The notes under the pieces: generated by a model | Seen by the model: the letters and a program-made list of their open reading frames with translations, nothing else | Databases searched by the model: none | Told to the model about the DNA's origin: nothing | Shown: positions 1 to 9,734 of the stretch, in pieces | Layout of the letters: each line of letters starts with the position of its first letter | Position numbering within the stretch: the first letter of the stretch is position 1 | Position numbers and translations under genes: made by a program | Assembly: GCA_009760855.2 (NCBI GenBank) | Contig: WPIO01000229.1 | Location: 222,501-247,488, forward strand | DNA from: Cristatella mucedo | Taxonomy: Eukaryota; Bryozoa; Phylactolaemata; Cristatellidae | DNA: 24,988 nt | Direction of reading: 5' to 3'

Positions 1-700
1 GCCGAATGGAAGAGGGGGTGGAACTGGATGTAACCGAGTCACCGAGATGCATCCGGTTAACCAGCCCAGATAGCAACCGCCACGTACCACCCTCCTTGGC
101 TTCAGAGACACGTTCAACTGTGCATGCACGCACACACCCTCGGAGGTGAGCTTAACCTTGCGCAACCCTTTCAGGGATCCAAACGGTCAGATATGGTGAC
201 GAAACGCCAGCAAAGCAGTGCCTCTACCAGCTGATGGAAGCCCACACCACTGAAACTCGCGTCACACAGCCACTACTGGTAGCTGCGACGTCCCTGCCAC
301 CCACTCAGACTGCTGCAACCGATCGTTGGTGGTGCCATCAAGTGACAAGCAACAAGTGACACGGGCAGCAGGACAACGTGGCCGCAGGTCAAGAGGCGAA
401 TACGCCGGTTCAGACATCGAGCCGACTGGATGAGGCCAATCGGCATGTCCCTGTTTCCCTGGGCAACAACAACAAGATGATGGGATGGAAACAGCAGTGA
501 ACCGCATGCTTCTGATTTCTTGTATGTCGAGAAAATTAAAACAATCTGGTAACATATAGCAGTGGACGGCAACTCACAACGAGACGCTGTGACTTTCGGC
601 AGCATTTTTCACCACACCGTTGAACGACAGCTGCTGAAATGCAGAGTGAGCTGCCATCATTATCATCTTCTGATGGCGAAGCTGCAGCAGTGCAGGGATC
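1..700. other. Intergenic, nothing recognised
   Basis: Short frames only. No conserved motif, splice-consistent exon or repeat family member seen. Confidence 0.6.
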
Positions 701-711
701 GATCAATATTT

Positions 712-866
712 TTTGAGCTGATTTAATAGCCTCGCTTACATAGAGGCAGAAGAGCCTTAGCAGCTATAACCCCCCCCCAACGGTCGGCAGTAAAGGATCA
801 CCTGCTGCAGGATTCGGACCCTGCCTCGGTCGTGAAGAGCAAGCACCTTACCTCCTGGGCTATATA
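712..866 (-). mobile_element. SINE-A copy 1
   Basis: The tRNA-like head is at the right and the tail (gagctgatttaatagcctc on the plus strand) at the left. It shares with copies 2 and 3 the internal gaagagcctta element, a taaaggatc element and the B-box region (revcomp of ggattcgga). Confidence 0.8.
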
Positions 867-1232
867 CAACTGCCTCGCTAAAATTGTTGCCGAGCAGGAC
901 TGACAGGCTGAATCCCTGAACTGCAGGACGTTACATGGAGGAGCTAACAAACTGTGAGGGATGCAGATGAGGTAGCAGCACTGCTCCGAGCAGCACGTGC
1001 TCTGAGCCGTGCAGACCCACTATGCAGCTGGCTGTACACCGTACAGCCGTACGTCACAGCTTCTGAGCGAATGAACCGGAAGAGATTGCAATGCTCTTTT
1101 GTAATACACTACAAATGACCCGTTTACTACTTTTATTTTTATTCACCAGGAAGTTGGGCAGAGTGGCCCACCACGTCCAATAAGCCCCACTCTCAACTCA
1201 CTCACAATCAAAGGCTTGGCACCTCGACACAA

Positions 1233-1236
<4 letters not shown>

Positions 1237-1309
<73 letters not shown>
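1237..1309. repeat. (GA)32 microsatellite followed by G9
   Basis: Uninterrupted GA from 1237 to 1300, then nine G. Confidence 0.98.
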
Positions 1310-1618
1310 AGAAACAGAGGGAGAGAACAGCGGAGAGTGAGAGACAATTCTTGCCAAAAGGCAACCTGATGGAAGAGGTGGGTGGGTTTGGCACATGAAG
1401 CTTTCGATTGCTCGGCCGCAGCTTACCTTGTGGCCGGCTGCTCTAATGCAAATGCGCGCGCTCCCGCACCATGGATCCACCAAGAGTCCCACACACAGGT
1501 GCTGCTCACTATCTCCAGAAGCAGCATACGATGCAGGGCACGGGGTCAGCAGAGATGGCAAGCTCAGCAAGGCGAACCTAAACCGATAATTCGAAGGATG
1601 CACAAACACACAAAAACA

Positions 1619-1660
1619 CCTAGCAACCGCACAGCTGGTTGCTAGGTGCTGGTTGCTAGG
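1619..1660. repeat. 10-bp inverted repeat with an extra direct copy
   Basis: cctagcaacc at 1619-1628 pairs perfectly with ggttgctagg at 1637-1646, and the same ten bases recur at 1651-1660. Two alternative hairpins can form. Confidence 0.8.
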
Positions 1661-1724
1661 GGCAGCTTGGCTTGCCGTGCAGCATCGTAGTTGTCCCTTT
1701 CGCCCGATGGAAACTGGCATTTCG

Positions 1725-1872
1725 AAGGAGGAGATTGGAAGGCAAGGATAGAGAAGGTGGAGGAGTGGGAAAAGGTTGGAGATGGAGAAGGATGTAGAGG
1801 AGAGGTAGGAGAGACAGATGCAGAGGCAGAGGTGAATGAAAGCACAAAGGAAGTGATAGGAGGAGGGAAGGC
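1725..1872 (+). repeat. Polypurine tract, imperfect
   Basis: Almost entirely A and G over about 145 bases, with no exact unit. The open frames through it are compositional artefacts. Confidence 0.7.
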
Positions 1873-1889
1873 TGATGAATAGCCTCAAG

Positions 1890-3280
1890 CCTCTAGCTAT
1901 ATTATGTATTATATATCTAGGCTCTAGCTATATTCACGAGTAAACGGCACTGCTGGTCCAGGACTTGCCATCGGGCCCAATCGCTAAAAGTCTTCCTTGT
2001 GCCCAAGGTAAGATGACCGCCCGGGTCCCAAAGCAAAAAGGGCTGCTTTGCCACAGCGCGCACGGCACAGCTACACGACGGTACTTCCTAACAAGCAGGG
2101 CTGGGGCAGAGTAGGCGACAGACAACCACATTTGGACACAAGCCGGTAAGTGGTAAGTACCTTGGTGACAGGACCGGAGGCCGTCATACGCAGATGGTCA
2201 GGCACCAAAGCTGCCAAAAGTAGCTCGTGCCCATGAATCACAGTACACAGCAAACAAGCCACATCATTAGACACAATGCAGCAAAGCAAGCAGAGAGCAC
2301 GACATCGGTGAGGCCTCGGCATCGGATGTCAACTCATCCGACAGGTTTGCGAGCCTCAGGCACCATTCAGCCACGATGATGCAGTTGTAGCCAGCTGGCA
2401 ACGAGCCTAGTCTTCCAGCTTGGCCTCACAGCCTGACAAGGGTGACAATGCTGATTGTGCAGGGGACATTAAGTGAGTATTGAGTGGCACGTTTTGATTC
2501 AGGACTAACACCAAAAATGCCACAATTATACAGGCGATCTGACAGGGCAGCAGTCAGCTGCCACAAGCCGCCGTGCTAGTCAGGGTTTACATCCAGCACT
2601 CGAAACCACGGTCTGTCCTCGAGCCAACGAGCCGAGCCAGCTCGATAACATCGATCTGCATCAGACTGCATCAGAGGCCCAGGTCCTTGTGCCCGAGCAC
2701 ACGGCACTCACCAGCCGACGCCGAGCACCCACTGCACTCGACACAGGGAGGCGGGCAACTGGTCGTCACCAGCAGATGTGTCAGCAACAGACCAAGCACG
2801 AGCTTCCAGCCGCCCTGCCCCAATCCAATCTCACGTGACAGACTTGCCCAGCCCAGACTCTACCGAACGTGAAGTTGGGTCGCTGTTTGCGTTGCTATAT
2901 ATAGCACACGACGGCCGACTACGATCAATCATAATCGAACTGAGCATCTCACACCTCAAAACTAAATCCGATTGCTGCCAGTTGAATGCCATCGGATGCC
3001 ACTCGGCACACGTGGATGAGTGCTGACCAGATTGCGATCTTGACATTGCGAACCCACCTAGTCTCACCCTATGAAGAACCGTTCAATGAGCTTGAAGCAT
3101 CGTGTTATGCCGGCCAAGTAACGTCACACCTGCTTGTTGGAATGGTAGGTCAGGGTCAAGTCGTCCTAGTTGGCTTGAGATCTACTGTGAAAATGCAGGA
3201 CACGAGAGAGTCTATTTCTTCTATCTGTAAAAATGCCTGAGAGGTCAATAGAAATTAGAAAGTAAAGAGAAAGAGCAAGA
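1890..3280. other. Intergenic, nothing recognised
   Basis: Short overlapping frames on both strands with no protein-family resemblance. No retroelement signature found. Confidence 0.55.
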
Positions 3281-3283
3281 GGA

Positions 3284-3335
3284 AGGAGAGAGAGAGAGAG
3301 AGAAAGAGAGAGGGAGAGAGAGAGAGAGCTAAAGG
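3284..3335. repeat. Imperfect GA microsatellite
   Basis: GA repeats broken by aaa and ggg interruptions. Confidence 0.9.
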
Positions 3336-3493
3336 GGAGATAGAGCACAAGAGAAAGTAGAAGAGCATGGGAGAGTTTGCTATGGTGCATTCAAAGCCTA
3401 GGTGGCTTTCAGTGCACACAAGGTAGCCAACATACTCCATCTCACGAAACAAAGAGAAAGTGAGAAGCATAGCTGTCACGGTGACCGTTCAAA

Positions 3494-3662
3494 ATTCTAG
3501 CTGATTTAACAGCCTCTTTTTATACAGCAGCAGAAGAGCCTTAAAGGCTGTCACCACCCCTTGCCGTTGGCAATAAAGGATCGGCTACCACAGGATTCGA
3601 ACCCACGACTTCGTTGCCGAGGTCGTGAAGAGCAATCGCCTTACCTAGTGAGCCATTACGGT
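3494..3662 (-). mobile_element. SINE-A copy 2
   Basis: This is the best-preserved copy. On the minus strand it runs from a tRNA-like head, with B box gtgggttcgaatcc, through a body with gacagcctttaaggctct to a tail ending gttaaatcagcta. It has no tRNA acceptor stem pairing, so it is a retroposon and not a tRNA gene. Confidence 0.85.
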
Positions 3663-3664
3663 TC

Positions 3665-4580
3665 ACCACAGAGGAAGTAAGGAGTACAGCAGAAGCAAGG
3701 CAGGACGGCTGGAAAGTATGCGCCCGACTCGGCAGGATAGATGATGTTGCTTGCTGCACAAAAACTGCGGAAGTGAATTCAACAGTCTTAAGATGCACAC
3801 AGCAAAGGTTTCAGTCATCAAAAATCTTTCATTGATAAATTTATTTTGTCTTATTAGGACTTGAGGACGCGAGAAGGCAAAAAGTGAAACAGATCAGCTA
3901 GGCATGGATGCACCAAGCCTCGGTACAACCTTTGGGATCAGGGTAAAGAATTTTGCTGTGAAACAGTTGATCAACCGGGAGTCCTCCCAGCACCTAAACT
4001 TAAAGGAGACACGTGATCAAATATCTGAGATTCAAAGACAAACCTAGCAATCATATCCATCACCAAGCGTTTAGGCTTGATTGCTTTTCTAGGCAATCCT
4101 CGTTCTCTGTAGAGTTCAAGTAGTCGTAGAGAGAATCAGAAGGGCAAGTGAGAAAGACTTTTTGTCAGCCAGCCACTGTGACCGGTAGTCTGTAAATCCA
4201 GGACAAGGATCGATCGATCAGGGATCAGATCATGGATCAGACTATCGATGATCCAACACGATGACTGTCGGTGGAAGGCAATTTTCTGGATAAATTTATA
4301 AACGTCACCCAGTCGTAAAAGAGATCGCCTAAATTATCAGCTTAATCGACAAGGGTCGCTCGACAGTGCACATGCACCTAGGAGAGCCTCGTTCCTAATT
4401 CCAGCCTCGGGGTTGCCTGTGAGTGGCAATTGGGCTGAGTCATCGTTTAGGCATCTACAACGTAACGTCTGCAAAGCAGCAGTTCAGCTTACCAATCGCA
4501 GGAGATGGGTCTGAGGGCTTCAATGGCAAGCCCAGCAACGCGTCAGCAGCATTCGAGTGATATGCATCGATAAGCTGTGG
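3665..4580. other. Intergenic, AT-richer; includes a GATC cluster
   Basis: No long frame. Seven GATC sites fall within 4208-4253. The rest shows nothing recognisable. Confidence 0.55.
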
Positions 4581-4584
4581 GCCT

Positions 4585-4905
4585 GACCAAGACCTCGAGT
4601 CCTTTGGAGACCACCGTGCCTTCAGTTCATACTCTCCACAGCCTTGAGCTCACTCTCTAATGACGTCGCGACATCCCATTACTACTAGACTGTAATTTAT
4701 AAAAAGCTGAAACCCCACCTGCTGCCGCCACAGCGTTTGCTTCACCTGCAGTACATTTTCTTTGTATGCTCATGACGTGCTGACACTGTGCATGTTATAA
4801 CTACTAAACAATTGACACGCTTTTCTCTAGCATATGTACAGTGCCTAGAAGAGATTTAGTTATCTTAGGGCAGTATAGCGATTTTCTATTGCTATTTTTA
4901 TCATG
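4585..4905 (+). mobile_element. LINE 3'-end relic 1
   Basis: A degenerate reverse-transcriptase C-terminus is readable as LESFGDHRAFSSYSPQP followed by a stop. The 3' UTR after it shares gtgctgacactgtgcatg and the gtgcctagaagagatttag tail with the copy at 10196. It is dead and 5'-truncated. Confidence 0.65.
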
Positions 4906-5131
4906 AGATCACCAGCAAAGTGCAGCAAGCCTTCCTTAATAGAAAGCACAGCATAATATGCAGCATAATTTAATTCAGCTGGGCAGCCCGACTACCCGGT
5001 CAAACTATCCGGGCTGGCCTGACCACTGCCAGACGGTTTCAGCTGTGCACTTGCTCAATAAGCTGCAGCTATCTCCTCCCTTGGAGATAAATCATTCCGG
5101 CGGGCCACTCTCCCCTTATAATGCCATGATC

Positions 5132-5159
5132 GTATCTCCAACCCAGTATCTCCAACCCA
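5132..5159. repeat. 14-bp perfect tandem duplication
   Basis: gtatctccaaccca occurs twice without a gap. Confidence 0.9.
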
Positions 5160-5280
5160 CCGGCGGAGCCAGGATTTTTATGTAGCTGGCCAGGCCAGCA
5201 AGGAATGAAGCAGCCTTCATCCGACACGCACAAGCTAGGCAGCTGCTCATCGGCTGGACACGGGACATAATTTCGTCTCA

Positions 5281-5320
5281 GGTGACAGTCCGGGGTCGTA
5301 GGTGACAGTCCGGGGTCGTA
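5281..5320. repeat. 20-bp perfect tandem duplication
   Basis: ggtgacagtccggggtcgta occurs twice without a gap at the left border of the GC-rich region. Confidence 0.95.
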
Positions 5321-5607
5321 GGCATAGGGGCGGTCCAGGTCGCTGCCCGGCGACCAGCTCCCAGGGGGACGGGAGGGAGCGGTTGCCCTGCCGCGCGCTC
5401 GCCCCCTGGGTCTGCCGCTACTCCTCTGGTTCATCCTTTCATCCAGCACTTCAGAGTCGTGAAACCAGGTGGCGAGCCAGTCGCAAGGGCCGGCCCCACA
5501 GGAAGCGCCGACTGGTGGTGGATAACTGCTTCTATCGGCCCCGGGGGCCATGGATCCTGCTGCACGGATGCTCTACGGTACGCGGCACGCGGCGGCGGCT
5601 CTCGTAG

Positions 5608-5640
<33 letters not shown>
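5608..5640. repeat. (GGC)11 trinucleotide run
   Basis: Uninterrupted GGC. It is not in a recognisable coding exon, so it is likely in the promoter region or a 5' UTR. Confidence 0.95.
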
Positions 5641-5642
<2 letters not shown>

Positions 5643-6894
5643 TCTCGAGCCGACCGAGTAGCCGTCGAACAAAAAAGCAGGAAGGTCAAGGCTGGGCAAG
5701 CCCAAGGTCGCCGCAGCAGCAGGCGCATTATGGCGCATGCATCTCGAATGCGTCGCCTACGCGGCCACCGGCGGCTGCGCAGATATCAACGGTGAGAGCA
5801 GCTTCCGTCCACTGCCGTCCGGCGGCAAATTCATTCCGGCGGCGCCCGCCCAGGCGTAGCGCCTGAGCCGGCGTACGCGGCGGCTGGGCACAAACTAAAT
5901 CGCCGCTTGGCCTCCAAGACGCCGGAAGGACGGCGAGCGTAGCTGAGGCGCGGCAGCCTCGCTCCCGCTCCGAGTGCTACGCACCTTTTTCGCTTTTCTC
6001 CTTTAAGCTTCAGCTTGCCGGCCTTGGCTAGCGTATAGGTGGAGGCGTCCATTGTTCCGGAACCAAGCGGGCCGGATGGGTAGCATGCGCGCTGTCGTCA
6101 CGAGCGGGTCGACCAATGGTTCCTCGGTTCCGGTGTAAATACGCGCTCGTGTACCCGTCACCCCCGTGCTGCTGTGACCCGCGTTATTGCGTCGGAGGTG
6201 GCGTCGTCGTCTCGTCGCGCCAGCAACGCGCAACTCGCAGCCCGAACGCTAGCGATCTGTCGCTCGTCAGATCCCGTCCGAGGCTGAGCAGCAGCAGCAA
6301 CAGCAGAGCGCAGGAGGGAGAAAAGGTACCGAAGCGGCCGCCCACGCTCTGCAGAGGAGGGCGTCCGCTCGTGCTTAGCCGTCCCCGCCTCTTGGAGCCG
6401 CGCCAAGGGCCCAACTCGCTGTGCGTAATGTGAGATAGCTGCCGGCTTTGACGCCGAGAGCCCCGGAGCACCTACTGTCTTGCAGGACTCGTGGCAGCTG
6501 CGCGTCCGCGGGGCCGCCACTCGCCCTCCGCCGCTCCGAGCCTTATCCGCTGCTAGGTACTCGCGGGTGGACGACGACCGTCGGCGCTGGCTGTGCGTGC
6601 GTGCGTATGCCACATATCGTCGGCGTCGCCGATCCAGGTACTGTAATAAGGTAATAATAAGGTAATCCTGTAATAAGCCGTTAATTACGGGGTAGCGATC
6701 GCGAGCTGAGGCTCGTGAGGTGACGGAAAGCAGCGAATGCTCCACGTTGGCCGGTATGCTCTACGCCCTGACAAGAGCGAACGGCAGGGACGAAGCGCTG
6801 GCGCGAGCTACGTAGCGGCTCCAAGTCCGGATCCCACTCACTCACCATTACTTACACTCTCGCTCGCGCTCTCTCTCTCTGGCTTTCTCTTTCT

Positions 6895-6899
<5 letters not shown>

Positions 6900-6981
<82 letters not shown>
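6900..6981. repeat. (CT)n microsatellite, first of a pair
   Basis: About 82 uninterrupted bases. Between this and the next tract the sequence is still CT-rich but interrupted. Confidence 0.98.
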
Positions 6982-6983
<2 letters not shown>

Positions 6984-7067
6984 CTTTCTCTATATCTCCT
7001 CTCTCTCTCTCTCCATGTCTTTCCTCCGATCTCCCTCTCTCGCTTCCCCACTCTCTCCTCTCTCTGC

Positions 7068-7071
<4 letters not shown>

Positions 7072-7159
<88 letters not shown>
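7072..7159. repeat. (CT)n microsatellite, second of a pair
   Basis: About 88 uninterrupted bases. Confidence 0.98.
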
Positions 7160-7161
<2 letters not shown>

Positions 7162-8883
7162 TTCTTTCAACTGAATGAGTCCGAAGGCTTGCGACCTCTC
7201 CTGCGGTACGCTGCAGCGAGCAGGATACGCGCAGGTGCGGCCATTCGGGTACGCGAACCTTTCATCCGACATGCGACCGTAGGATTCACGTTCGTGAGAG
7301 CGCAGCTGCCGCAGTGCTGCGCAGTGCGGCGCCCGAGCAATCTCTCACGCCGCCGCTTAGTCACGGACGCCGAAAGCCAGCGCCGACGCTTTGTATAGCG
7401 CGCTTAGGTCACGCGACGACTCTTTTGTTTGGTGAGTCCGCTCGGACACGGCGAAATGAAGGGATGCTCGCTTGCGTTTCGTCGTGGCGAAGCGGCAAAG
7501 ACCGAGCGCGCTCCGCCGACCGCTGTCGAGGGCGGCGCCGAGTTCGCACGCCGCTGGTTTCAGGAAAACTGAAAAGCGTATATTTGAGCCGAATGTCGGC
7601 GAACCCCGGCGGGAACGCCAGAGGAACGCATCATTCAGAACGACCGGGCTGCGGAGCATTGTAGCGGAAAACAGCTGGCGATGCTAATTTGAAAGCGGCG
7701 GCAGATACTGTGTACAAAGGCCGCTCTAGCGACCCTTCCGGTCCGCGCGGAGCCAGGCGGGCCGAAGTCTGGCCGCTGCAGCAGCAGCTGGGCAGATGGC
7801 CGGCGGTGGCACTTTTACGCGACCGTATTTTTAGTACTGCCGCGCCGCCGGCCTGAGACCGAAGGAGACGACCTTGACACTGGTAGAGGAAGGTAAGGAG
7901 GGAGGAAGGGAGGCAGAGAGTCGCTACTGAGCCTCTGGGTGCCCGAACCGGCGTCGCTGGCTAGTTTCCCATCAATTAGTGCCCCGTGCATGAGTTCAAT
8001 GAGGTCCGTGCGCTCTCATCTCGACGTGATTGTTTGCGACGCGTGTGGGGGGACCGCTGAATAAGACGCGAAGCGACGTTGTGCTCTTGCAAATAAAAGT
8101 TCAGCGAAATTCCCTATTTGTGCTCTCGCTACCTCAGTCCAACTCACGCCAAGGAACTCGCGACCGCTAGGTAACGGTAAGTAGGATAGCACCGGAAATG
8201 CTGCGGGCGAGGAGACCTGCTCATTGAGCGGCTAGCGTTCCGAATCGGCGCTCGGCAGCTGGCGAACAAGCAGCTCGGCTGGCCTCCGCGTTCGGCGCTA
8301 GGCATTTAACTCGTGCCTTGACCTTGCTGTGGCTTCGCGGGGCATACGGGCAGCAAAGCGCACACTTCGCCAAATCCTCTCGTTGCTAAGCAGCTGCTCC
8401 GTGCTGCTGCGCATTTGATAGACTCATCGATCCGGCTCAATGAGTCTCTTTGCAGATTTGCTGGCCGCCTTCTTCGGCGTCGCCGAAGCGCTCCGAAGAA
8501 TGAGTCGGGGAAGGGCGTGCCGCTTAAATATTTGTGCTCAGTGCTTGCTCGGCGTGTGCATCGCCGACAAATGTCGACTACGTCTTCCGTTGGAGGCCGC
8601 TTCTATAGTGCTTGCTTGGTATCTAAGCGAGTGCTACCATTCGGCGTCATCGAAATCCTCCCTACCGACCAAAGTTGAGGCCTCGGAGAATACCGAATGC
8701 GAACCCGGCACCCTTTTAGACCAGTTTCGTCCTTGAGCGCATTTTGCTCTTCATTTCCGGGGCCGTCCGGCCGGGTTCGGTCATCAGACGTGCTTTTGAA
8801 ACGTATACGCCTGTAGCTGCAGAACCTTCTGAGATCTGAGGGTCGAAGCACCGAAACCAAACTGACTTAAGATGGATAAATAA

Positions 8884-9048
8884 ATCCTAGCTGATTAAAC
8901 AGCCTCTTTTTGTATAACGACAGAAGAGCCTTTATGGCTATCACCACAGCTTGCAGTGGTGATAAAGAATCGCCCACCGCAGGAATCGAACCCACGACTT
9001 CGGTCGTGAAAAGCAACCGCCTTACCTGTGCCATCACGGCTACAGCCC
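8884..9048 (-). mobile_element. SINE-A copy 3
   Basis: It is collinear with copy 2 (tagctgattaaacagcc tail, cagaagagcc body, B box as revcomp of ggaatcgaaccc). It lies about 350 bases upstream of the BTBD17-like start codon, in a likely 5' intron or promoter-proximal DNA. Confidence 0.82.
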
Positions 9049-9394
9049 ACTTGAGCTCTCATCTTGTTCGCGTAGCAGACACTAATCAGACTGCAGTGCA
9101 TGTTACCTAGTGACTGCGACGCGGTGCGTTCAACTTTGCGGAACCGGCTCCTGAACATGTGCCGTGGCAGTGAAACGCCATCGTTAGTCTCTCGAAGGCA
9201 GAACATTTGGCAGATGGTGCAGAACTCGTACCTCACATAGATAAAAGCAACGAGCCTGAGCACCGGGAGCGAACACAGAGCCACGAAATATTGCTGTTTA
9301 GGAAGCGCCCGAGCGTCGGTCTGAGCCGAACCGGAGGCTAATCCGCCAGGCGGCGCTCGTCTCGAGAGCGACGCCAAGCGGCCAGCTGCCGGCG

Positions 9395-9734
9395 ATGGGA
9401 GAGCAGACGATGGGTTCGGGCAGCAGCTCATCCTCGCTATCTGACGAGCAGGCCCTGGTTCAGTGCTTGGCGAATCACTTTGAAGACAGCTCACTCAGCG
9501 ACATTGCCGTACGGGTCGGCTCACGAACATTCGCCGCGCACCGCTTTGTTCTGGCCTGCATGAGCGACGTGTTCAGATCGATGCTATACGGCGGCGGCTG
9601 GGCGGAGAGCAGAGCGGGATCGTCGCCTGACGTCATCGATCTCCACGAGAGCAGCGACTGCGAGCAGGCCTTCGAAGCTTTCCTTCGCTTCTTCTACACG
9701 GCCAGCATCGAGCTAGCGCCAGAGAACGTGGTCG
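9395..9734 (+). CDS. BTBD17: BTBD17-like exon 1 (BTB domain)
   Basis: The exon encodes residues 1-113 plus the first base of codon 114. The ATG at 9395 is the first in frame after a TAG at 9299-9301; a second in-frame ATG lies five codons on at 9410. The donor is gtcg|gtaaga at 9735. Past the donor the frame runs into low-complexity sequence and a SINE, so the exon end is well supported. The upstream TAG sits inside a good acceptor-like string (gctgtttag), so an upstream coding exon joined at 9302 is possible; the frame is open from 9302 to the ATG. Confidence 0.8.

Larger units (their letters stand above)
5280..8850. promoter_or_regulatory. CpG/GC-rich 5' flank of the BTBD17-like gene
   Basis: CG dinucleotides are visibly dense from about 5280 to 8850 and much rarer to the left, as in an unmethylated promoter region. 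The stretch includes a GGC run and two CT tracts. No long reading frame here resembles a protein family. Strong donor strings such as acg|gtaagt at 8177 could close a 5' UTR exon that splices to the acceptor at 9301, but the transcription start cannot be placed from sequence alone. A TATA-like ATAAAAG at 9241 is a weaker alternative. Confidence 0.4.

Noticed and set aside
5069-5551. A 160-residue minus-strand frame
   Set aside because: Pro/Gly/Arg-rich with no motif, crossing a tandem duplication in GC-rich DNA where long frames arise by chance.
6737-7398. Open frames of alternating Leu-Ser or Arg-Glu over the CT tracts
   Set aside because: They are translations of dinucleotide repeats, open in all frames for compositional reasons.
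8415-8736. Overlapping frames of 87 and 98 residues
   Set aside because: No family resemblance, no supporting splice pattern, GC-rich background.
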